64,000 bases of DNA from a virus: the IMG/VR virus record IMGVR_UViG_3300011114_001049, positions 1 through 64,000 of that record; one strand, given 5' to 3'. The notes below the pieces were generated by a model. That model saw nothing but the letters and a program-made list of their open reading frames with translations. It did not search any database and was not told the DNA's origin. The position numbers were made by a program, and so were the translations under genes. Positions 22,041 through 28,808 of this stretch are shown here, piece by piece (positions within the stretch are counted from its first letter, which is position 1; each line of letters starts with the position of its first letter).

Positions 22041-22082
22041 ATTGACAGGATTGTACATTGTCGAAACAAATAGTTATATTTA
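22041..22082 (+). promoter_or_regulatory. Early promoter 18 (no GGTCTC box)
   Basis: TTG 22051-22053, 21 bases, TATATTTA 22075-22082. The stretch AAAAAGTTATTGACAG and its continuation are almost identical to promoter 21, suggesting duplication. Confidence 0.7.
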
Positions 22083-22107
22083 CTTATAACTTAAAAACAT
22101 AAAGATT

Positions 22108-22572
22108 ATGAAAACAACACACACGATTTGGGGCATACTCGATGGAGACGGCCCACTAAAAGGAATTAGATTTGGAGCAAGTACTAATGCACTTAACTTC
22201 GAAGTATCACAAGACACAGACGACGGTACCTATCCTAGGCTCTGTGATTATATGCGAGATATCAACGCATTAGAGAACGAAGGGGCAAGTCACTTCCTAA
22301 ATAGACTTACCCGAAAGAAGAACAAGTTGAAGATAGCATACGAAGGCGTGACTATTATTAGAGATTCTAAGTGGAGCACCGATGCTGTACTTGAATTCAA
22401 GGAACCGATCGATGTAGTATTAGGTAAAGTCGGCGAGAGTCTCATCATAGGGAAGGTGCAGCGTATCAAAGGAGAGTTCGATCACGACTACTTCTGGACC
22501 AAGAACGGTCGCCAAGACAAGGTAGCAAACGGTTATGAGATATGGTTCAAGATAGAAGAATACCTAGCCTAG
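22108..22572 (+). CDS. Uncharacterised early protein
   Basis: 154 aa, MKTTHTIWGILDGDGPLKGI. Likely alpha/beta with a C-terminal beta sheet (V-V-L-G-K-V-G-E-S-L-I-I-G-K-V-Q-R). No motif recognised. Single-gene unit between promoters 18 and 19. Confidence 0.65.
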   Translation: MKTTHTIWGILDGDGPLKGIRFGASTNALNFEVSQDTDDGTYPRLCDYMRDINALENEGASHFLNRLTRKKNKLKIAYEGVTIIRDSKWSTDAVLEFKEPIDVVLGKVGESLIIGKVQRIKGEFDHDYFWTKNGRQDKVANGYEIWFKIEEYLA

Positions 22573-22578
22573 TGCACA

Positions 22579-22635
22579 GGTCTCGCAAAAAATGTTGACC
22601 AGATTGTACCAGTATAAAAGAATTGGTTATATTTA
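22579..22635 (+). promoter_or_regulatory. Early promoter 19
   Basis: GGTCTC 22579-22584, 43 bases, TATATTTA 22628-22635; ATG at 22657 is 22 bases later. Confidence 0.75.
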
Positions 22636-22656
22636 CTTATACAACAATTGATGACT

Positions 22657-24156
22657 ATGGAAAAGATACAGATAAAGCAGATTCCAGCCGAGTACGTGGC
22701 AAGAGCAAAAGGAACCGTCTACGATAGAAAGAGATTAGCCGGCCTGCGTGAACTACCTGAAATAGTAGTTAGTCGTTTATCGCAAGACCGGTCGCTTACT
22801 GTTTTAAAGGAGGTTGCTCTTCGTACTGACCTTACACTAGAACAGGTGAAGACACTAAACTCGCCGTCTAATATAGTAAACATGTACGAGCTTAGACGAA
22901 GCCTATTTCGTAATCATAGCATAAGTCACGATTGTGTAAAGTACCTGATTAGAGAGGAAGGTTTAGTTGAATCTGTAATCTTAGCTAACCCAAACATAAA
23001 GGCTAAAGAGTTTATTGGGATCGTGAAGGAGCAGATTGAATTAGAAAGAAGTCGTTACTCCGTAGATAGAATAATAAAGTCAGCGTTCTCTAATCAAGGG
23101 ATAGGTAATACTGTACTCATTGCTCTTTTAGAATTTTTGAAAGATTGTTATCACATAAAGTCAGAGCACAATTATGAAAGTCTAGTTCAAATACTCGTTA
23201 CTCACAACGATTCGCTTACTCCTCGGTCGATTGAATGGTTGTGGAAGCATGCAAATACTCGAATAAAGAAGAGAGGTGGTATCCAGTCTAAGCCACTTAT
23301 TAAATGTATAACAGCTCACCATAACTGTAGTGATGAACTCATTAATAAAATCATATTAGGATTAGAGGATGAGTACGTTGGCGACCTGTTTGGGTATGCG
23401 CAAGTAGAGATTAGAGAGAGTTATGTTGCAAGTAGAGAAGTCGTAAATTTACTGGCTCCACTATGTATCAATGGAACTGACCAAGTGATTAAGAATACTT
23501 CCATATTTATTGCTAATCACATGGGAGAGGTTGAGCTTACTGACAGCATAACACAGCAGCTTATCTCAATTAGAGATAAAGAAGTTCAACTTGCTTTGCT
23601 AAAGAATGGAGTCCTTGCTGGCACTAGCCAAGAACGTGAAGCAGTTGATATTATAGTATCGTCTACTGACGAATTGGAGAGAGAGGAATGGAGGTACCTA
23701 GAAAATTCTAATTTAATTACAGAGGATCACCTGATAGCCCTGACTTCACATCGTTCTTGGAGAGTTCGGCAGCTTGTAGCTGAGTCTACTCGAGTTCCTT
23801 TAGCTCAACTTGAAGTACTTGCAAATGATGGCGACTCAGACGTAGTCAGAAGTGCCACGCAGAATGGGAGATACCACCTGGTAAAACACTCCGTAGAGTA
23901 TCAAAGAAGAGCAGAGTTAAACTGTGTAGCTATGGCAAGAATACATAGGGCATGTAGCGAAACGATTGAGGCAATCGCGGCTGACTCCTATGCTAAAGAA
24001 TACACCGGCTTTTCAGAATTCGGCAAAGCGATAGAACTGTTAGCCTCGCCTGAATTCTCAACTTTCATTGAAACATTCAGCTATAAAGATCGCAGAGAAC
24101 TAATGAAAGATGGCATTGACCTAGCTACTTTAAATCTTCTTAGTCAATTTTTTTAA
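22657..24156 (+). CDS. Large HEAT/LRV-like solenoid protein
   Basis: 499 aa from ATG 22657, the start at the usual distance from the promoter (22651 also possible). All-helical, with repeats of about 30-45 residues: L-A-N-P-N-I-K-A-K-E-F, H-N-D-S-L-T-P-R-S-I-E-W-L, S-T-R-V-P-L-A-Q-L-E-V-L-A-N-D-G-D-S-D-V. These resemble leucine-rich-variant and HEAT solenoids. It is by far the largest gene of the early array and carries two copies of ACTCCGTAG within its coding sequence. It probably binds a host or phage protein; partner unknown. Confidence 0.75.
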   Translation: MEKIQIKQIPAEYVARAKGTVYDRKRLAGLRELPEIVVSRLSQDRSLTVLKEVALRTDLTLEQVKTLNSPSNIVNMYELRRSLFRNHSISHDCVKYLIREEGLVESVILANPNIKAKEFIGIVKEQIELERSRYSVDRIIKSAFSNQGIGNTVLIALLEFLKDCYHIKSEHNYESLVQILVTHNDSLTPRSIEWLWKHANTRIKKRGGIQSKPLIKCITAHHNCSDELINKIILGLEDEYVGDLFGYAQVEIRESYVASREVVNLLAPLCINGTDQVIKNTSIFIANHMGEVELTDSITQQLISIRDKEVQLALLKNGVLAGTSQEREAVDIIVSSTDELEREEWRYLENSNLITEDHLIALTSHRSWRVRQLVAESTRVPLAQLEVLANDGDSDVVRSATQNGRYHLVKHSVEYQRRAELNCVAMARIHRACSETIEAIAADSYAKEYTGFSEFGKAIELLASPEFSTFIETFSYKDRRELMKDGIDLATLNLLSQFF

Positions 24157-24161
24157 CAGGA

Positions 24162-24193
24162 TTGTCAAGTATAGAAAAGATTGATTATATTTA
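24162..24193 (+). promoter_or_regulatory. Early promoter 20 (no GGTCTC box)
   Basis: TTG 24162-24164, 21 bases, TATATTTA 24186-24193, beginning just after the upstream stop. ATG is 37 bases later. Confidence 0.65.
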
Positions 24194-24229
24194 CTAAGAA
24201 CAAATGGTATAACTTGAGTATAAGATAGT

Positions 24230-24538
24230 ATGCAACCTACTGATAATCAAATGAATGATCGAAGTATTCCCTGCTTTAGCTTGGGAGCCATGGATGTAAG
24301 TTCATTTACGACAACTCATCGTGCACTTATCTCAAGCGCAGTAGAGTCGGCAGTATACTGGGCAGTCTCGAATAAATTAGAAGAAGTAGAAGTATTTGAA
24401 ATAAAGGAATTGGACGTCGTCTTCTCATTAAAGAAGGAGGAATTTAGGACAGCATTAAACGGCTGTATTGAATACTCAATATCAATAGAAGATTACGAAA
24501 AGTGCGTAGCTATTAATAAACTAAAAACTAATTTATGA
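24230..24538 (+). CDS. Small protein with UVR-like C-terminus
   Basis: 102 aa, MQPTDNQMNDRSIPCFSLGA. Ends C-I-E-Y-S-I-S-I-E-D-Y-E-K-C-V-A-I-N-K-L-K, close to the UVR-like endings of 15729-16019 and 25947-26207. The stop overlaps the following start. Role unknown. Confidence 0.7.
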   Translation: MQPTDNQMNDRSIPCFSLGAMDVSSFTTTHRALISSAVESAVYWAVSNKLEEVEVFEIKELDVVFSLKKEEFRTALNGCIEYSISIEDYEKCVAINKLKTNL

Positions 24539-24762
24539 GTAAGCAGAGAGCATTAGGATTTAAAAAGATTGCATGTAAAAAATGTAACGAACTCGTAGAC
24601 AAGGTAGACGAGCAGGCAGAATCAATAACCTGTAGCAAGTGTGTTCAGACTGAACTACGCGGATACCCTGATATCACTCGTGAAGAGTGGTTTAGATTAG
24701 ATACGATACGTAAAGAGAAAGAGCTTGAATTAGAAGAGTCTGCTTCTGGCAAAGAAGAATAA
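24535..24762 (+). CDS. Small zinc-ribbon protein
   Basis: 75 aa, MSKQRALGFKKIACKKCNEL. C-K-K-C (res 14-17) and C-S-K-C (res 33-36) form a four-Cys zinc ribbon; the rest is a charged helix with Y-P-D-I-T-R-E-E-W-F. Overlaps 24230-24538 by four bases. Possible nucleic-acid-binding regulator. Confidence 0.75.
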   Translation: MSKQRALGFKKIACKKCNELVDKVDEQAESITCSKCVQTELRGYPDITREEWFRLDTIRKEKELELEESASGKEE

Positions 24763-24778
24763 AAAGTTATTGACAGCA

Positions 24779-24810
24779 TTGTACATTGTCGAAACAAATA
24801 GTTATATTTA
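24779..24810 (+). promoter_or_regulatory. Early promoter 21 (no GGTCTC box)
   Basis: TTG 24779-24781, 21 bases, TATATTTA 24803-24810; drives the sigma factor gene. About 50 bases match promoter 18 almost exactly. Confidence 0.7.
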
Positions 24811-24837
24811 CTACATAAACCAATAAAACTAAAGATC

Positions 24838-25557
24838 ATGGGCTTTGAAACATCAGAAGGACTTCCAAAATACTTTCGTGAAATAAGAAAGAGCGGAGGT
24901 GTAAGTAAAGAAAGAGAGAAGGTATTGGCTATTGAGATAGCTAACGGTAGCACAACGGCAGTCCGCGAACTTGCTGAAAGCAATCTATTACTTGTAGCTA
25001 GAATTGCAAACCGCCATAAGGGGCAAGGGGTTCCCATAGACGACTTGATACAGGAAGGTAATATTGGACTACTTGAAGCTGCTCGTAACTTTCGACCAAA
25101 TCACGAAAGAGGTTTCGTACCCTATGCCAGCCTGTGGATTCGTAAGTATATTAACGAGACTGTTGCTAAGACTGGCCGAGTTGTCCGCTTACCCCACAAT
25201 CAGGAGTATGAGATCTATAAAGCAAAGATGAGAGGCGAAGATCCAGACGTGCCTACTCGTGTAAGCCTAGACAAGCCGATCAGCGAAGACAGCGAATACA
25301 CGTTAGCCGACCTGATCTTGGTGTCACGGCCTGAAGTTGAGATAGAGATTGAGCTGGAAGAGATTAAGTTCAAGGTAGGTATCGCAGTAAAATCCTTGAA
25401 GACCCGTGACCGTGAGATAATATTTGATTATTTTGGAATCGACCGTGAGTACTCCTTAAACGCGAAAGAGATCGCCGAGAAGCACTCAATGACAAACGTT
25501 AGAATAAGTCAGATCGTTCGCTCCTCACTAGAAAAAATGAAGAGCTCAATGGTTTGA
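24838..25557 (+). CDS. Phage-encoded sigma-70 family RNA polymerase sigma factor
   Basis: 239 aa. Region 1.2/2 spans residues 5-112, with E-S-N-L-L-L-V-A-R-I-A, D-D-L-I-Q-E-G-N-I-G-L-L-E-A-A (core-binding) and F-V-P-Y-A-S-L-W-I-R-K-Y-I (promoter -10 recognition). R-L-P-H at 117-120 opens region 3. Region 4 is at 184-237 (L-K-T-R-D-R-E-I-I-F-D-Y-F-G ... N-A-K-E-I-A-E-K). It resembles the short RpoD of Bacteroidota (about 290 aa) but is smaller. It likely redirects host polymerase, either to the early array (amplifying itself) or to a later class; late T4-like boxes need a different sigma. Confidence 0.92.
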   Translation: MGFETSEGLPKYFREIRKSGGVSKEREKVLAIEIANGSTTAVRELAESNLLLVARIANRHKGQGVPIDDLIQEGNIGLLEAARNFRPNHERGFVPYASLWIRKYINETVAKTGRVVRLPHNQEYEIYKAKMRGEDPDVPTRVSLDKPISEDSEYTLADLILVSRPEVEIEIELEEIKFKVGIAVKSLKTRDREIIFDYFGIDREYSLNAKEIAEKHSMTNVRISQIVRSSLEKMKSSMV

Positions 25558-25612
25558 TCCATAGCTGTAGAGAGTCTCAGCTTTTAATAATAAACATTTA
25601 CTCCGTAGTAAG

Positions 25613-25960
25613 ATGAAGGATATATTAGCATTTAATGGAGAAGACGAGGTCTTCTTAACCGAATTAGAACTAGAAGACTTAGTTAGGAACAAAACTAAAG
25701 AATTCGTAGAATTATTCCAGTATACCGCAGTCTATCTAGACGTGATAAACGAATTAGAGAAAGACCTAGGTAGTGCACTGTGCTCGATCAACTCTTCTCC
25801 AATGTCAATCGAACGTAAGAAGAGACTTGATGAAGGTCACTATGTCTTGATTGAGTTATTGGTAGAGCACCTGGGTTTTGATATAGCTGGGATAATAATT
25901 GCAGATACTTGTAACGCAATAAACTTAGATAAAATAAGAAGCAAAAATGGCAAAAGATAA
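25613..25960 (+). CDS. Uncharacterised helical protein downstream of sigma
   Basis: 115 aa, MKDILAFNGEDEVFLTELEL. Acidic and helical (L-E-L-E-D-L-V-R-N-K-T-K-E-F). It lies 55 bases after the sigma gene with ACTCCGTAG between them, and overlaps the next gene by 14 bases. Being in the sigma operon it might modulate polymerase, but there is no motif evidence. Confidence 0.65.
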   Translation: MKDILAFNGEDEVFLTELELEDLVRNKTKEFVELFQYTAVYLDVINELEKDLGSALCSINSSPMSIERKKRLDEGHYVLIELLVEHLGFDIAGIIIADTCNAINLDKIRSKNGKR

Positions 25961-26207
25961 TGCACTAGATCGTATACTTAGGGAGATGAGTGAGATCGAC
26001 AGGGTCGTCTGTATGGAAGTAAAGTACCTTGCAATCATGCATGAGCAGGACAAACCCGTCTCGACCGAGCAAGAAAGCAGAGAGCTAGTTGGCTCGATTG
26101 TCGACCTCATCGAATTCTTTGAACCTCAAGAAAGATACGAAGAGTGCGCACAACTAGTAAAGATACTTAATAAGATAAAGAAGCAATGCGGCCAGAAGTA
26201 TACGTAG
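25947..26207 (+). CDS. Small protein with UVR-like C-terminus
   Basis: 86 aa, MAKDNALDRILREMSEIDRV. Ends F-E-P-Q-E-R-Y-E-E-C-A-Q-L-V-K-I-L-N-K-I-K, the third UVR-like ending in this early region. Overlaps genes on both sides, so it is translated as part of the sigma operon. Function unknown. Confidence 0.7.
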   Translation: MAKDNALDRILREMSEIDRVVCMEVKYLAIMHEQDKPVSTEQESRELVGSIVDLIEFFEPQERYEECAQLVKILNKIKKQCGQKYT

Positions 26208-26437
26208 TTATCGGTAACGGGGAAGAAGGAGAGTGGGAAGAGTCTCTGCAGAAATCTTTGGGTGTCTGTAATAATGCTAAGAAAGCATATGATATTGCTT
26301 TATTTCTAGGCCAGATATCTAGACCTGACTTGGGTTATCGTAAAGTATTAGAGACCCTAAACAAGAAAGGTGCAGTCACTGTCAAGCAGAGAGAAGGAGA
26401 GCAGGCTGCAACAATAGTAAAAGTAAAAAAATATTAG
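26186..26437 (+). CDS. Small uncharacterised protein
   Basis: 83 aa, MRPEVYVVIGNGEEGEWEES. Starts with a beta strand (V-Y-V-V-I-G-N-G) and continues with helices and a basic C-terminus. Overlaps the preceding gene by 22 bases. No family recognised. Confidence 0.6.
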   Translation: MRPEVYVVIGNGEEGEWEESLQKSLGVCNNAKKAYDIALFLGQISRPDLGYRKVLETLNKKGAVTVKQREGEQAATIVKVKKY

Positions 26438-26439
26438 CC

Positions 26440-26601
26440 ATGACCGATCGAGAAAAACTAAAAGCAGTCGATGATTATATTAGAGAGAGTAAAGAGCTCT
26501 ATTCGCAGGCAATACACGATACCGGCAACGAGATGGAAAAAACTATGTGGGCAAGCATTATAACTGCGCTCGACGGTGTTGGAGAGATTCTAGAAAGGTA
26601 A
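26440..26601 (+). CDS. Small helical peptide
   Basis: 53 aa, MTDREKLKAVDDYIRESKEL. Two amphipathic helices. The start is two bases after the previous stop, and the GGTCTC box of promoter 22 begins right after its stop. Function unknown. Confidence 0.6.
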   Translation: MTDREKLKAVDDYIRESKELYSQAIHDTGNEMEKTMWASIITALDGVGEILER

Positions 26602-26602
26602 G

Positions 26603-26660
26603 GGTCTCGCAAAAGTTTTTCCGCAGGATTGTCAAGATTAGGGAATTATAGTTATATTTA
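26603..26660 (+). promoter_or_regulatory. Early promoter 22
   Basis: GGTCTC 26603-26608, 44 bases, TATATTTA 26653-26660; ATG 27 bases later. Confidence 0.8.
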
Positions 26661-26686
26661 CCTATAACCAATTAAACTTAATAAAG

Positions 26687-26791
26687 ATGGATAAGGAAAC
26701 TTGTAAACACGAAAAAACATACGTAGCAGTACGCCACGTATCAGGGATTAAGCTAGTAAAATGTTCTCATTGCGGTAAAGTAATTAATTAA
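26687..26791 (+). CDS. 34-aa zinc-knuckle peptide
   Basis: M-D-K-E-T-C-K-H-E-K-T-Y then K-C-S-H-C-G-K-V-I-N. C6, H8, C27 and C30 are well placed for one zinc ion. Start 27 bases after TATATTTA. Such minimal zinc peptides are frequent in phage early regions; target unknown. Confidence 0.7.
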   Translation: MDKETCKHEKTYVAVRHVSGIKLVKCSHCGKVIN

Positions 26792-26797
26792 AGAGAT

Positions 26798-27190
26798 ATG
26801 AAAGCAGAATTTAACAGACACAATCGAGATTTTAATTGTAGTTTTACAATTGAGTTCAACGTAAAGAATCCTACCATACCTTTGACCGATAGACACATCG
26901 AGCTCATGGAGTCAGAATGGCTGCATGGAGACCTAACAAATAATTATTCAACTGATTGCTTTGAAGAGATAATGGAGAGTAATTATTCTTTTATTGAAGA
27001 CTGGAGTTTTGCCGGTCGCAGCAACGGCTGGTGGGTTCTAATTTGCAAAGGTTCAGAGTCACAGGTTAGAGCTAGTTCTCTTCGCCGAATCGAAAGAATT
27101 GTTGAAGACTATTTTAGCAAGTACGGCAAAATGATAATTAATAATTTTGAAATTTTTATAAAGGAGAGAGAAGAGGCAGAGATCTCTTAA
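26798..27190 (+). CDS. Uncharacterised early protein
   Basis: 130 aa, MKAEFNRHNRDFNCSFTIEF. N-terminal beta hairpin, then S-F-A-G-R-S-N-G-W-W-V-L-I-C-K and a basic helix. The S-N-G-W-W/S-N-G-G-W type motif is seen in uncharacterised phage proteins. Six bases after the zinc-knuckle peptide, under promoter 22. Confidence 0.7.
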   Translation: MKAEFNRHNRDFNCSFTIEFNVKNPTIPLTDRHIELMESEWLHGDLTNNYSTDCFEEIMESNYSFIEDWSFAGRSNGWWVLICKGSESQVRASSLRRIERIVEDYFSKYGKMIINNFEIFIKEREEAEIS

Positions 27191-27238
27191 TTTTTATTTG
27201 ACCCAATTGTCAAGATTAAAAAGAAATTATTATATTTA
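27181..27238 (+). promoter_or_regulatory. Early promoter 23
   Basis: GATCTC 27181-27186 overlaps the end of the upstream gene; 44 bases, TATATTTA 27231-27238; ATG 29 bases later. Confidence 0.65.
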
Positions 27239-27266
27239 CTTATAACCAATTAAAAACTGAACGCAT

Positions 27267-27692
27267 ATGTCAACTAGAAGCAGAATAGGAATGGAGTTTA
27301 CCGACGAGAACGGTACTCGACTAGTTAAATCAATCTACTGTCACTTCGACGGATATCCGGAAGGAGTCGGGCAGAAACTACAGAACTTTTTTCTAGATCG
27401 GGAAAAGGTCGACGCACTCGTCTCGCTGGGAGATATTTCTTTTCTTGAGAAGGAGATCGTAGCGAAGGGCAATCACTCATTTGACCAGCCAGAAAGAGGA
27501 GTGACTGTTGCCTACCATCGAGACCGTGGAGAAGATTACTGTGCACCGCGAATCGATGCAGGAGTAGATGCCTTCTTTGAATCAGATTTTGAAGAGTACG
27601 GTTATGTCTTTAGCGAAGAAGGAGAGTGGCTAATTGGAGGAGTCGAAGATATCGCCATCCCTTTACCATACGCCATTTCGCTGAGAGAATAA
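27267..27692 (+). CDS. Phage hypothetical protein, MSTRS/YCHFDGYPEGVG family
   Basis: 141 aa, MSTRSRIGMEFTDENGTRLV. S-I-Y-C-H-F-D-G-Y-P-E-G-V-G-Q-K-L (res 24-40) and L-V-S-L-G-D-I-S-F-L are hallmarks of a family found in many phages of unrelated hosts and never assigned a function. Acidic C-terminal half. A strong terminator follows at 27747. Confidence 0.85.
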   Translation: MSTRSRIGMEFTDENGTRLVKSIYCHFDGYPEGVGQKLQNFFLDREKVDALVSLGDISFLEKEIVAKGNHSFDQPERGVTVAYHRDRGEDYCAPRIDAGVDAFFESDFEEYGYVFSEEGEWLIGGVEDIAIPLPYAISLRE

Positions 27693-27746
27693 GCTTAGGT
27701 CACGTCCAAGGCTAAGGCGCCCAACCCTTGGGCTGAACCATAAGAG

Positions 27747-27773
27747 AACCCGACTAGCTATCGGGTTTTTTTG
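27747..27773 (+). terminator. Rho-independent terminator
   Basis: AACCCGA-CTAGC-TATCGGGTT hairpin with seven T. Confidence 0.85.
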
Positions 27774-27809
27774 TGTGAGTCAACTTGGAAGCTAAAACCG
27801 GTGTGCATG

Positions 27810-27878
27810 GGTCTCTGGTTAAATGTGCAAAAAATAGTTCGCCAGATTGTCATAGTTAAAAGGAATTAGTTATATTTA
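27810..27878 (+). promoter_or_regulatory. Early promoter 24, box shifted by 10 bases
   Basis: GGTCTC 27810-27815, 55 bases, TATATTTA 27871-27878. The extra 10 bases equal about one helical turn, so the box stays on the same face of the DNA. Last standard copy of the array. Confidence 0.7.
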
Positions 27879-27907
27879 CTTATACTAACCAACTAAAAAC
27901 TTTTATT

Positions 27908-28360
27908 ATGAAAAAGAAGATCGTCGTATTCAGATTCGGCTCGCTCGTCCCAACTAAAAGCGATGTGCTTGCAATGATGGATAAACTCGACATGCATCCA
28001 ACCGATGGAGAGCTACTTGGCTGTCCTATCCCTAATGGCGTGGCATCGCTCTTATACACAGACAAGAGCGTGGCCCAGGTCAAGCGGGCATTTGACGAGG
28101 CTGCTGCAGAAAACGAGGATAATTTGCCAATAATCATACTTGATGAGGCTGGTCTTGCGGGCACCACGCTCAACGCGATGGGCTTTGAAAGGTTCGATGA
28201 AATGAACAGAGTCTTCGACCTAGAGTTCAATACGGCCGAGGTCAGCAAGTCCTGTACCTTGAGTCTTGACGAGCTACTCGATCTAGTGGGTCAGGTGGGA
28301 GTAGGTGGCCTAGCCGAGGCGGAGTTCGCAAGATTAAAGGAACTAACCAATAACGCATAG
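27908..28360 (+). CDS. Uncharacterised protein at start of GC-rich segment
   Basis: 150 aa, MKKKIVVFRFGSLVPTKSDV. Alpha/beta, acidic, ending with L-S-L-D-E-L-L-D-L-V-G-Q-V-G-V-G-G-L. Third-position G/C is visibly higher than in the genes before it, continuing through 30823. No family recognised. Confidence 0.7.
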   Translation: MKKKIVVFRFGSLVPTKSDVLAMMDKLDMHPTDGELLGCPIPNGVASLLYTDKSVAQVKRAFDEAAAENEDNLPIIILDEAGLAGTTLNAMGFERFDEMNRVFDLEFNTAEVSKSCTLSLDELLDLVGQVGVGGLAEAEFARLKELTNNA

Positions 28361-28413
28361 GGATGAGACACAGGACTCGAGTACGTTTCAACCTTGGTAA
28401 AGGAGGGAACTAT

Positions 28414-28743
28414 ATGAAGTGGAGAATCCTGAGACCCGACGGCTCAGTCGAATTTCTAGAACCCGCTAAGGTACAGTTGATCATGACCGGCTGTACCTTT
28501 AAGAACTCAAAGCGGGCGGCCCAAAAGATCTATGATGGTGCGAACAAGACTGTCTGTGCATGGGTGCTCTGCGACGAGCTAAGAGTAGAGACACCAGGCA
28601 GGCTAGTGGATACCTCACTAAGAGCTCAGTACAATCCGAGGGTAGCCCCCAACTGGACCGTGCTTGAGAGAGACGTCGACAACGGCAGCACTGGCAGGCT
28701 ACACACGATTGGTTCAAGGATTTACGTTACGGGTACCATATAG
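28414..28743 (+). CDS. Uncharacterised basic protein
   Basis: 109 aa from ATG 28414 (MKWRILRPDGSVEFLEPAKV), chosen because AAGGAGG lies 8 bases upstream, one of the few Shine-Dalgarno-like sites here. An in-frame ATG at 28363 is the alternative. K-N-S-K-R-A-A-Q-K-I-Y-D-G-A-N-K-T-V-C-A-W suggests a small nucleic-acid-binding fold, but no family is assigned. Confidence 0.65.
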   Translation: MKWRILRPDGSVEFLEPAKVQLIMTGCTFKNSKRAAQKIYDGANKTVCAWVLCDELRVETPGRLVDTSLRAQYNPRVAPNWTVLERDVDNGSTGRLHTIGSRIYVTGTI

Positions 28744-28808
28744 TATAAATGGATTTTATCCAGTGATTATAATTTAGTATTATTAACTAAACCAATTAAA
28801 CCAGCAAT

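Noticed and set aside
24645-25037. 130-codon minus-strand frame across the start of the sigma gene.
   Set aside because: It overlaps the well-supported sigma factor in antisense and looks like a shadow frame rich in Ser/Leu.
11600-27880. Regularly recurring identical sequence stretches that could suggest a CRISPR array.
   Set aside because: The repeats are separated by whole genes, have conserved promoter boxes and lead into start codons; no short-spacer periodicity.
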